Positions 42,547 to 49,916 of a stretch of DNA of 64,000 nt are shown one piece after another. The position numbers and the translations under genes were made by a program. Source of the DNA: Xanthomonas sp. DAR 35659. Lineage in GTDB: Bacteria > Pseudomonadota > Gammaproteobacteria > Xanthomonadales > Xanthomonadaceae. Below the pieces are notes generated by a model. It did no database searches, was not told where the DNA came from, and saw only the letters and a program-made list of their open reading frames with translations. The stretch's first letter is position 1. The number at the start of each line of letters is the position of its first letter. The DNA lies in NCBI RefSeq assembly GCF_041242975.1, contig NZ_CP162488.1, positions 3,028,001 to 3,092,000 on the forward strand, in the 5' to 3' direction.

Positions 42547-43953
42547 TCAGATCGCGCGCGAATACCGCGCCGGTTGGGCCGGCTGGCGCAGATACCGGTC
42601 GAAGCACATCGCGATCAGGCGCAGCAGCGGGCGCCCGCGCGCGGTGGCCTGGATCGTGCCGTCGCGATACTCGGCCAGGCCGTCGGCGCACAGCGGCGCC
42701 AGCGCCTGCAGTTCGTCGCGGAAGTAGCTGGCGAAGTCGATGCCGTGCCGCTGCGCCAGCGCGGCGACGTCGGCGCGGCCCTGGCACATCAACTGCTGGA
42801 TCAGGTCAGCGCGCAGCGCATCGTCGGCGCTGAGCTGCAGGCCGCGCAGCACCGGGCTGTCGCCCGCGTCCACCGCCGCTTCCCACGCCGGCAGTTCGCG
42901 CTGGTTCTGGCTGTAGCTGTCGCCGATGCGGCTGATCGCGCTGACGCCCAGACCGAGCAGGTCGGTCTCGGCGTGGGTGGTATAGCCCATGAAATTGCGG
43001 TGCAGGCCACCCTGGCGCTGCGCCCGCGCCAGGTCCTCGTGCGGCAGCGCGAAATGGTCCATGCCGATGTACTGGTAGCCGGCCGCCGACAACTTGCGCA
43101 CCGCCAGCCCCAGCAGCGCGAGCTTCTGCTCGGCGTCTGGCAGGTCGGCATCGGCGATGCGCCGCTGCGCCTTGAACAGCTGCGGCATGTGCGCATAGCC
43201 GTACACCGCCAGGCGATCGGGGCGCGCCGCGATCACCGTGTCCAGGGTGCGCTCGAAGCCGGCCAGGGTCTGCCTGGGCAGGCCATAGATCAGGTCGACG
43301 TTGACCGAGCGCATGCCCTGCACGCGGCAGGCGCGCAGGATGTCGAGCGTCTCCTGCACCCCTTGGGTGCGATTGATCGCCTGCTGCACCAGCGGATCGA
43401 AGTCCTGGATGCCCAGGCTGGCGCGATTGAAGCCCAGCGCGGCCAGCGCGGCGATGTCCTGCGGCGTGACCGTGCGCGGATCCAGTTCGATGGAGATGTC
43501 GCGGTCCGGCGCCTCGCTGAAACGAAACAGCGCGCGCAGGCCCTGCAGCAGTTCGCCCAGCAGTTCCGGCGCCAGGAAGTTCGGCGTGCCGCCGCCCAGG
43601 TGCAGTTGCACCACTTCGCGTTCGGTGTCCAGGCACGCGGCCATCATCGCCGCCTCGCGCAGCACGCGCTGCACGTAGGCGCGGCCCTTGCCGGCGTCGC
43701 GGGTGATGACCCGGTTGCAGCCGCAGTAGAAGCAGGGATTGCGGCAGAACGGCACGTGCACGTACAGCGACAGCGGCCGCGCCGGATCGCTGGCCTGCAC
43801 CGCCGCGAACAGCTGCGCGGGCCCGAAACCGGCCTGAAAATGCGGCGCGGTCGGATACGAGGTGTAGCGGGGCCCGGGACGGTCGTAGCGGCGCAGCAGC
43901 TCGGCGTCGAAGGTCCAGGTCGCGGCGGGATCGGGGGCGATGAGGATGTCCAT
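42547..43953 (-). CDS. hemN: Oxygen-independent coproporphyrinogen III oxidase
   Basis: A 468-residue radical-SAM enzyme of anaerobic haem synthesis. The cluster motif CRNPCFYCGC gives Cys70, Cys74, Cys77 and a further Cys79, diagnostic of HemN over HemW. RYTSYPTAPHF, LHLGGGTPNFL, SIELDPRTV, GIQDFDPLVQQAINR and the C-terminal trip-wire region are present. An FNR/Anr-type box is centred about 41 bp upstream of the ATG, consistent with low-oxygen induction. The truncated-haemoglobin gene lies directly upstream in the same direction. Confidence 0.95.
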   Translation of the reverse strand: MDILIAPDPAATWTFDAELLRRYDRPGPRYTSYPTAPHFQAGFGPAQLFAAVQASDPARPLSLYVHVPFCRNPCFYCGCNRVITRDAGKGRAYVQRVLREAAMMAACLDTEREVVQLHLGGGTPNFLAPELLGELLQGLRALFRFSEAPDRDISIELDPRTVTPQDIAALAALGFNRASLGIQDFDPLVQQAINRTQGVQETLDILRACRVQGMRSVNVDLIYGLPRQTLAGFERTLDTVIAARPDRLAVYGYAHMPQLFKAQRRIADADLPDAEQKLALLGLAVRKLSAAGYQYIGMDHFALPHEDLARAQRQGGLHRNFMGYTTHAETDLLGLGVSAISRIGDSYSQNQRELPAWEAAVDAGDSPVLRGLQLSADDALRADLIQQLMCQGRADVAALAQRHGIDFASYFRDELQALAPLCADGLAEYRDGTIQATARGRPLLRLIAMCFDRYLRQPAQPARYSRAI

Positions 43954-43987
43954 GGCCACAGCATGCGCGGCCCGGCGCTGGGCCGCC

Positions 43988-44001
43988 TTGACTTGGATCA
44001 A
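43988..44001. promoter_or_regulatory. FNR/Anr-type box upstream of hemN
   Basis: TTGACTTGGATCAA matches TTGAT-N4-ATCAA with one change. It lies 35 bp before the hemN ATG and physically contains the stop codon of the truncated-haemoglobin gene (43998-44000). It probably activates hemN when oxygen is low. Confidence 0.7.
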
Positions 44002-44429
44002 TCCGCGCGCAGCGGCATGGCCGGCTCGAACGGCTGCCAGCTCATCTGGTGGCGGCGCCAGAAGGTGTCGGCGATGCGCGCGGCGATATCGTCGGCCAGC
44101 ACCCGCATCGGCGCGTTGTCCAGCTCGGCGGTGGTGGCGCGGAACAGTTCCAGCCAGCGCTGGAACAGGGCCGCGCTGAGTTCGCGCATGGCCACGTGCT
44201 TGGGCATCGGCGCGCCGCGGAAGCGCCGGGTGCCGCGCAGCATCGCCGACCAGAAGTCGCCCAGCTGCAGCAGGTGCGCGTCCCAGTCCTCGATGTGCGC
44301 GGCGAACACCGCGGCCAGCTCGGCATCGGCGCGCACGCGGCGGTAGAACGCCTGCACCAGCGCGGTCACGTCGTCCTCGCTGCACAGCTCGGGTCCGGGC
44401 AACGGCAAGGCATCGATGGGGTCGTGCAT
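43998..44429 (-). CDS. Group III truncated haemoglobin
   Basis: A 143-residue globin. FYRRVRADAELAAVF, WDAHLLQLGDFWSAMLRGTRRFRGAPMPKHVAM and ALFQRWLELFRATTAEL match the group III (trHbP/CtrHb) pattern, with the proximal His in PKHVAM and the WLELF block following it. Such globins bind O2 or NO under low oxygen. It shares direction with hemN, and an FNR box lies 53-66 bp before its ATG. ATG at 44427-44429. Confidence 0.88.
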   Translation of the reverse strand: MHDPIDALPLPGPELCSEDDVTALVQAFYRRVRADAELAAVFAAHIEDWDAHLLQLGDFWSAMLRGTRRFRGAPMPKHVAMRELSAALFQRWLELFRATTAELDNAPMRVLADDIAARIADTFWRRHQMSWQPFEPAMPLRAD

Positions 44430-44481
44430 GGCGGGATTCCTGCGCAATGCATCCAGTATCCGTGTCGGTCGCGGCGCGGCC

Positions 44482-44495
44482 TTGATCAAGATCAA
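44482..44495. promoter_or_regulatory. Perfect FNR/Anr-type box between divergent genes
   Basis: TTGATCAAGATCAA fits TTGAT-N4-ATCAA exactly. It lies between the truncated-haemoglobin gene and the membrane-protein/ccoG pair and could serve either or both. Confidence 0.75.
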
Positions 44496-44658
44496 TGTGG
44501 CCACGCGCCGCGCTGCCTAGTCTGCATCGGCGGCATGCGCCTGCGCCGCCGTCGACGGGGGATCGGCGGCGCGGCCGCGGGCGGGCGCGCCGGCCCGCGC
44601 GCGGCACCACCCCGGCGCATGCCGCCCTTCTTCCCTTCCGCAACGGAGTTCGCCCGCC

Positions 44659-44982
44659 ATGACCCCCAGCGACGATCCCCTGCTCGACCCGCTACTCGAT
44701 CCGGCCGCGCCGCGCCCGCTGGTGCAGCGGCTGGGCGTGATCCTGTGGCCCAGTTTCCTCGTCGCCGGCGCGATGAGCGTGCTGTTCTTCGCCGTGGTCG
44801 ATCCGCTGGCGCTGCGCGACATCAGCTTCCCGGGTCGCCAGCTCAGCCGCGGGCTCGGCTACACGGTGGGCTTCTTCATGTTCTGGCTGGCGACGCTGGC
44901 GTCCAGCGGCCTGACCGGCTTCCTGTCGCGACCGGCCCCGCGCGCGGTCGGCGACGACGACGCCGACGAGCCGCTGCCGTGA
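44659..44982 (+). CDS. Small membrane protein (107 aa) upstream of the CcoG-like gene
   Basis: Two hydrophobic helices at about 29-52 and 69-90, with an acidic, proline-rich N terminus (DDPLLDPLLDPAAPRP) and an acidic C terminus (VGDDDADEPLP). No family is recognised with certainty. It overlaps the ccoG-like gene by 4 bases (GTGA at 44979), so they are translated together. Location behind an FNR box suggests a respiratory or redox role under low oxygen, which is inference. Confidence 0.75.
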   Translation: MTPSDDPLLDPLLDPAAPRPLVQRLGVILWPSFLVAGAMSVLFFAVVDPLALRDISFPGRQLSRGLGYTVGFFMFWLATLASSGLTGFLSRPAPRAVGDDDADEPLP

Positions 44983-46121
44983 GCCGCGCGCCCGGGCTGC
45001 GCGTCATTCCCTCGCGCCTGGTCGGCGCATCGGCCAGCGGCGACGCGGGTGCCGCGCTGCCGCGCAGCGGCTACACCCGCCTGCGCCGCAACGTGCTGTG
45101 GGCGCTGTTCGCCGCGTTCTACCTGCTGCCCTGGCTGCAATGGGACGGTCGCCAGGCGCTGCTGCTGGACCTGCCGGCGCGGCGCCTGCAGGTGTTCGGC
45201 TGGACCCTGTGGCCGCACGACGTCGGCTGGCTGCTGCTGGCGCTGCTCGCCGCGGCCGCGGCGCTGGCGGTGACGACCACGCTGGCGGGACGGGTCTGGT
45301 GCGGCTTCGCCTGCCCGCAGACGGTCTGGAGCCACGCCTTCGGCTGGCTGGAACGGCGCTTCGCGGCCTGGCCGGCGGCCGCGCGCCACGTGGCGTGGGC
45401 GACGCTGGCGCTGTGGACCGGGATCAGCTTCGTCGGCTATTTCGCGCCGATCGGCGACCTGGTGACGCGGCTGCGGCCCTTCGCCTGGAGCGGCTGGGAG
45501 ACGTTCTGGGTGCTGTTCTACGCCCTGGCCACCTGGGGCAACGCCGGCTTCCTGCGCAGCCAGACCTGCCGCTACCTGTGCCCCTACGCGCGGCTGCAGC
45601 CACTGCTGTGCGACCGCCAGACGCCGCTGATCGGCTACGACGCGATGCGCGGCGAGCCGCGCGGCGCGCGCGCCTGCGGCCAGGGCAGCGTGGACCAGCG
45701 CGGCCGGCGCCTGCTCAACGCCGTCACCGCCCGCGACTACGCCTTGCGCGCCAGCATCGCCCAACTCGCCCGCCAGGGCGGCAGCCGCGGCGATGCCCTC
45801 GCCGCCTACGCCGGCACCCTGCCCAAGTTCAGCGCCGACCAGCTCGGCGACTGCGTGAACTGCGACGCCTGCCTGCACGCCTGCCCGGCCGGCATCGACC
45901 CGCGCAACGGTGCGCACTACGCGTGCACGGCCTGCGGCGCCTGCGTCGATGCCTGCGATCGCAGCATGGACCGCTACGGCTTCGCCCACGGCCTGCTGCG
46001 CCGCGTCGGCGCCAACGCCATCGATCGGCAACCGCGGCGCAGGTGGTGGCGGCGGCCGCGGCTGTTGAGCGGCGCCACCGCGCTGCTGGCGGCGCTGCTG
46101 GCCTGGTGGGCGCTGGCCTGA
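44979..46121 (+). CDS. ccoG: CcoG/FixG/RdxA-family membrane ferredoxin, short form
   Basis: A 380-residue inner-membrane iron-sulphur protein with a GTG start. It has five or so hydrophobic helices, the CxxxCPQTVW motif (VWCGFACPQTVWSHAFGWLE), a second conserved block SQTCRYLCPYARLQPLL, and a 2[4Fe-4S] ferredoxin motif (CVNCDACLHACPAGIDPRNGAHYACTACGACVDACD). Family members help mature cbb3 oxidase as Cu(II) reductases. Usual length is 460-490 because of a C-terminal Ig-like domain, which is absent here; the protein ends soon after a final helix (LLSGATALLAALLAWWALA). No ccoNOP genes are in the window. Confidence 0.85.
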   Translation: MSRAPGLRVIPSRLVGASASGDAGAALPRSGYTRLRRNVLWALFAAFYLLPWLQWDGRQALLLDLPARRLQVFGWTLWPHDVGWLLLALLAAAAALAVTTTLAGRVWCGFACPQTVWSHAFGWLERRFAAWPAAARHVAWATLALWTGISFVGYFAPIGDLVTRLRPFAWSGWETFWVLFYALATWGNAGFLRSQTCRYLCPYARLQPLLCDRQTPLIGYDAMRGEPRGARACGQGSVDQRGRRLLNAVTARDYALRASIAQLARQGGSRGDALAAYAGTLPKFSADQLGDCVNCDACLHACPAGIDPRNGAHYACTACGACVDACDRSMDRYGFAHGLLRRVGANAIDRQPRRRWWRRPRLLSGATALLAALLAWWALA

Positions 46122-46238
46122 GCCGGCACGAACCCGTCACGTCATCGGGCGCGCGCGCCGCCATCTGGCAGCGGACATTTTTTTGCAAGAAAGGGCTAGC
46201 GCGCCTCCCGGGAGGCATGTAGAATGCGCGGCTCCCAA

Positions 46239-46314
<76 letters not shown>

Positions 46315-46353
46315 AATTGCTTCACCCACGTCCTCGACGCGAGTGGAAACCAG

Positions 46354-46379
46354 AAAAAAGGAGCTTCGGCTCCTTTTTT
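46354..46379 (+). terminator. Rho-independent terminator after tRNA-Gly
   Basis: AAAAAAGGAGC, loop TTCG and GCTCCTTTTTT form a perfect hairpin with A and T tracts on both sides, so it can act in either direction. It is the clearest terminator in the window. Confidence 0.9.
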
Positions 46380-46766
46380 CGTTTCTGCGTTACTGCATCG
46401 CCGCTCTGCACCGCACCCGGCAGTGCCCGCGAACGATTTCCGGCATGACAGGGACGCGAGCTCCCTGCCCCATCCTTCCAGGCAGTGATGATGCGGCTCG
46501 ACGGAGCGCACGCATCATGTCCTGGCGCACGGAGCACGGTGTTGCTGCCGGCGCCGGAATCAACGCCCGCAGCGAAAGCGCGCAAACGCTCAATCGTGGT
46601 GGCGCTGCCACCGCGGCACGCAGGCAAAAGCCACCAAGCGCTTTCGGGAGTCACTACAGAAACGGGCGCCGTCCGCCTTGCTGGCTGGCAAACGGTCGCT
46701 CGCCGCATCCGTCACCAACACCGCACCCTGCACGATCGGGAAAAGCCACGCATCGGCGACAGCTCC
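46380..46766. other. Intergenic stretch without a convincing gene
   Basis: About 390 bp between the tRNA-Gly terminator and the DUF4087 gene. Frames are Arg-rich and lack ribosome sites. No repeat, RNA gene or regulatory site was recognised. Confidence 0.5.
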
Positions 46767-47186
46767 TTACTTCAGCGGATTCTCCGGCTCCTTGCCCTGC
46801 AGCGCCTTGTCCTGCCGGCAGGTCTTCAACGGCTGCGCATGGGCGGAGACGATGGCCGTCACTTCCTGCGTCTCGGCGCGCGCGCTCACTTTGAGGCAGG
46901 CGCAACCATAGCCGGCACTGCCCGCGCCGGTGGCTACCCAACGCGTCTTGGGAAACATCGGCCATTCCCCCTCGGCCTGGTGCCCGCCCTGCTGGCCGAT
47001 CGTCCACTCGCCGTCCTTGTCCACCAGCGTGGCGTTGCCGGGCGAAGGGTTATCGAACCAGCCGCAGCGCGTGGCGGTGTCCGGCGGCGTTGCCGCCCGC
47101 GCCGCGCCGCACAGGCCGGTCGCCACGGCCAGGACCGCGACGACGACACTCGCGCGACGCGCGACGGCAGACAAGGAATTGACCAT
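46767..47186 (-). CDS. DUF4087 domain protein, secreted
   Basis: A 139-residue protein with a signal peptide (RRASVVVAVLAVATGLCGAARA, cleavage near residue 30). The mature domain contains RCGWFDNPSPGNATLVDKDGEWTIGQQGGHQAEG and YGCACLKVSARAETQEVTAI, typical of the small periplasmic DUF4087 family (CGWF...NPTP...W.I...G). Function is unknown. Two possible starts exist: 47219 (MMRTYSPDPDAM) and 47186; the latter is preferred because the signal peptide then begins normally. Confidence 0.8.
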   Translation of the reverse strand: MVNSLSAVARRASVVVAVLAVATGLCGAARAATPPDTATRCGWFDNPSPGNATLVDKDGEWTIGQQGGHQAEGEWPMFPKTRWVATGAGSAGYGCACLKVSARAETQEVTAIVSAHAQPLKTCRQDKALQGKEPENPLK

Positions 47187-47275
47187 GGCATCGGGATCCG
47201 GTGAGTAGGTGCGCATCATCGCAAAATGCGTGGGCGATGCGCGCCAGGTACCTAGTGCGCGCCGGTCCAGCGGCT

Positions 47276-47433
47276 GCTCCCTTCTCCCCTCGGGACCATG
47301 CCCCCCTTTTCGGGGGAAGGTGCCCCGCAGGGTTGGATGAGGGGACGGGCGCAGCCTCGCGCACCCAAGCTACGCGAGTCGCTTTCGCGCCGGACCCTCA
47401 CCCCAACCCCTCTCCCGATGGGAGAGGGGCTAG
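47276..47433. repeat. Xanthomonad interspersed repeat (copy B, inverted relative to copy A)
   Basis: Contains CTTCTCCCCTCGGG, CGGGGGAAGGTGCCCCGCAGG, GGATGAGGGGACG, CCTCACCCCAACCCCTCTCC and CGATGGGAGAGGGG. Read on the minus strand these are the modules found at 4555-4652, here separated by about 50 unrelated bases. It lies between two minus-strand secreted-protein genes. Confidence 0.75.
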
Positions 47434-47527
47434 CGCTGGGCATCCACATGCGGCGCGCCGTCCAGCGCCGTGCAGCGCCATCCGGCACGACGATGTGCCG
47501 ATGGCCGCTTTCATCCACCGCGACGGA

Positions 47528-47986
47528 TTACTTGCCCTTCCCCTGCTCCTCGTAATCGGTCAGGTAGTGCTCCGGATTGCTCTGCGCCGACAGGTCGGCG
47601 CTGTAGCTCACCCAGGTCGGCTTCGGCGCGCCCGGCACGTACAGTTCGCCTGCGGCCTCGCTGACGATCAGCAGCACATAGGGGCGACCGTTGAGTTGCA
47701 CGGTGTAGCGGGTGTCCTTGTCGGTGGTGCGGGTGCTGGCGAGCATGATCTTGCCGTCGATGGCGTTGTCCACGTCGATCACCTGGATCAGCGCCTGCTC
47801 GCGCTCGCGCGGGCCGTAGCGCAGCGTCGACACCTTGACGCCATCGGCCGAGGCATAGGCCTTGACCTGCTTGGCCACCTCCGCGCGCGCCGGTTCGGCA
47901 TGCGCGACGACGGCGGCACCGGCCAGCGGCAACGCGCTCAGCAGGAGGACGAGGGAATGGCGGCGCAAACGGGACAGCAGGTGCAT
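47528..47986 (-). CDS. Hypothetical secreted protein (152 aa)
   Basis: Starts MHLLSRLRRHSLVLLLSALPLAGAAVVAHA, a clear signal peptide. The mature domain of about 120 residues includes DGVKVSTLRYGPREREQALIQVIDVDNAIDGKIMLASTRTTDKDTRYTVQLNGRPYVLLIVSEAAGELYVPG, probably a beta-sandwich, and ends in a charged EEQGKGK tail. No cysteines remain in the mature part. I do not recognise a family. It is divergent from the ECF sigma gene across about 250 bp. Confidence 0.75.
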   Translation of the reverse strand: MHLLSRLRRHSLVLLLSALPLAGAAVVAHAEPARAEVAKQVKAYASADGVKVSTLRYGPREREQALIQVIDVDNAIDGKIMLASTRTTDKDTRYTVQLNGRPYVLLIVSEAAGELYVPGAPKPTWVSYSADLSAQSNPEHYLTDYEEQGKGK

Positions 47987-48234
47987 TGGTCGGGTCCTTG
48001 ATGGGAAACTAGATGGAATCGCCGGACCGATCGCATCGGCCCGTACTGGAATAGACGAAGCAGACCTCCGCTTCCCCCATGGCAGCGGATCGAGGAGAAA
48101 GCGCGTGACAGGACGCACCCTGCTTTGCCGCCGCGGCGGCCCCCTTGCGCAACCGGCACCGACACGGCGACGTGGCGACGCGCACGCCCCGCGTCCGGCA
48201 TGCGGCGCATGGCATCGTTGCGAGGAGCAGCGCC

Positions 48235-48807
48235 ATGGCCAATGAACTGGACCGCTGGTTCGCCCAGCACATCCTCGTCCACGAATCGGGGCTGGTCGCG
48301 TACCTGATGCGCTGCTGGCCGCATCCGCAGGAGATCCACGACCTGCGCCAGGAGGTCTACACGCGCGTCTACGAGGCGGCGCGGCGCGCGCTGCCGGACG
48401 CGCCGCAGGCCTTCCTGTTCACCACCGCGCGCAATCTGATGGCCGACAAGGTGCGGCGCAGCCGGATCGTGTCGATCGAGGCGGTGGGGAATCCGGACGA
48501 CTTGAACGTCTTGATAGACGAACGCTCGCCGGAGCGCTGGCTCGGCGGCCGCCAGGTGCTGGCGCGGCTGGCCCACGCGCTGGACCGGCTGCCGGACCGT
48601 TGCCGCGAGGTGATCTGGTTGCGCCGGGTGGAGGAACTTTCGCAGAAAGAGGTGGCGGTGCGGCTGGGGATCAGCGAGAAGACGGTCGAGAAGCACATGG
48701 CCAAGGGCGTGCGTCTGCTCGCCGATTATTTCCATGGCGCGGTGGTGAACGCCGCGCCGATGTCCGTGGTGATGCAGGAACCGCAAGATGGAAAGCTGGG
48801 CGATTGA
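48235..48807 (+). CDS. ECF sigma factor, FecI type
   Basis: A 190-residue sigma-70-family protein. Region 2 holds LRQEVYTRVYEAARRALPDAPQAFLFTTARNLMADKVRR and region 4 holds LDRLPDRCREVIWLRRVEELSQKEVAVRLGISEKTVEKHMAKGVRLL. The FTTARNLMADKVRR and SEKTVEKHMAKG blocks place it with FecI-like factors that respond to an outer-membrane receptor through a FecR protein. GAGGAG precedes the ATG. Its end overlaps the FecR gene by 20 bases. Confidence 0.92.
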   Translation: MANELDRWFAQHILVHESGLVAYLMRCWPHPQEIHDLRQEVYTRVYEAARRALPDAPQAFLFTTARNLMADKVRRSRIVSIEAVGNPDDLNVLIDERSPERWLGGRQVLARLAHALDRLPDRCREVIWLRRVEELSQKEVAVRLGISEKTVEKHMAKGVRLLADYFHGAVVNAAPMSVVMQEPQDGKLGD

Positions 48808-49849
48808 AGCGCTGGCCGCGCAGTGGCTGACACGGCGCGAGAGCGGGTCCTGGAGCGAGGCCGATCAGGCCGAGCTCGATGCGTGGCTGGACGCGTCCAC
48901 CGCGCACCGGGTGGCGTTCCTGCGCCTGGACGTGGCCTGGAGCGAGGCGGCACGCCTGCGCGCGCTGGGCGCCGGCATCCCCGCAGGACAACCGGCGCCG
49001 CGCGGCCTGAGCACCGGACTGACGGTGACGCCGGGGCCGTCGATGCCATCGCCGCAGCACCCACCGGCCACGCCGCAACACGCGCCGCCGCCGCGGCGTT
49101 CCAGCGCATTGCGCCGCGGCTGGCTGGCGGCCGCGCTCGGCGCCGCGGCCAGCGTCGCGGTCGCCGCCGGCCTGTACACGGTGCTGATGCCCTCGGCCCC
49201 CGCGGCCCAGGCCTTCCGCACCGACATCGGCGAGTTGCGCACGGTCGCCCTTGCCGACGGCTCGCAGGCCACGCTGAGCAGCGACAGCCTGATCGAGACG
49301 CGCGTCGGCGCGCGCACGCGCGAGGTGGTGTTGCAGCGTGGCGAGGCGTTCTTCGCGGTCCACAAGGACCCGGCGCGGCCGTTCGTGGTGCACGGCGGCG
49401 CGCGCCGCGTGGTCGCCGTCGGGACCCGCTTCGCGGTGCGCCAGGACCACGACACGCTGCGCGTGGTGGTCACCGAGGGCATGGTGCGGATGGAGGATCC
49501 CGATGCCGCGCAGCGCCCGGCCACGACGCTGCTGCCCGCCGGCAGCATCGCCACGACCGGCCCGCAGGGCGCGCGCGTCCACCGCGGCAGCATCGCCGAG
49601 GCGGAGCGGCAACTGGACTGGCGCGAGGGCTATCTGAGTTTCGACGATGTGGCGCTGCCGCAGGCGGTGGCCGAGATCAACCGCTACAACCGGCGGCCGC
49701 TGGTGCTGGCCGATGCGGCCCTGCATCCGCTGCGGATCAGCGGCAGCATCCGCTGGAACGATCCGGAGGGCTTCGCGCGCCTGCTGGAACGGGAGTATCC
49801 GGTGCGCATGGAGACGCATGCCGAAGCCGTGATCCTGCATCGGCGCTGA
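48788..49849 (+). CDS. FecR-family anti-sigma / sigma regulator
   Basis: A 353-residue single-pass membrane protein. The N-terminal DUF4880-like domain opens MESWAIEALAAQWLTRRESGSWSEADQAELDAWLDASTAHRVAFLRLDVAW. A proline-rich linker leads to a helix at about 108-130, then the periplasmic FecR domain (FRTDIGELRTVALADGSQATLSSDSLIETRV, LQRGEAFFAVHKDPARPFVVHGGARRVVAVGTRFAV) and a DUF4974-type C terminus (LSFDDVALPQAVAEINRYN). It relays the receptor signal to the ECF sigma factor encoded just before it. Confidence 0.92.
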   Translation: MESWAIEALAAQWLTRRESGSWSEADQAELDAWLDASTAHRVAFLRLDVAWSEAARLRALGAGIPAGQPAPRGLSTGLTVTPGPSMPSPQHPPATPQHAPPPRRSSALRRGWLAAALGAAASVAVAAGLYTVLMPSAPAAQAFRTDIGELRTVALADGSQATLSSDSLIETRVGARTREVVLQRGEAFFAVHKDPARPFVVHGGARRVVAVGTRFAVRQDHDTLRVVVTEGMVRMEDPDAAQRPATTLLPAGSIATTGPQGARVHRGSIAEAERQLDWREGYLSFDDVALPQAVAEINRYNRRPLVLADAALHPLRISGSIRWNDPEGFARLLEREYPVRMETHAEAVILHRR

Positions 49850-49916
49850 GCCGCCGCGGCCACGCCGCACGCCGTGTCCGTCCCTGCCCGTTCCGTCGCG
49901 TCACCAGGAGACCCGT

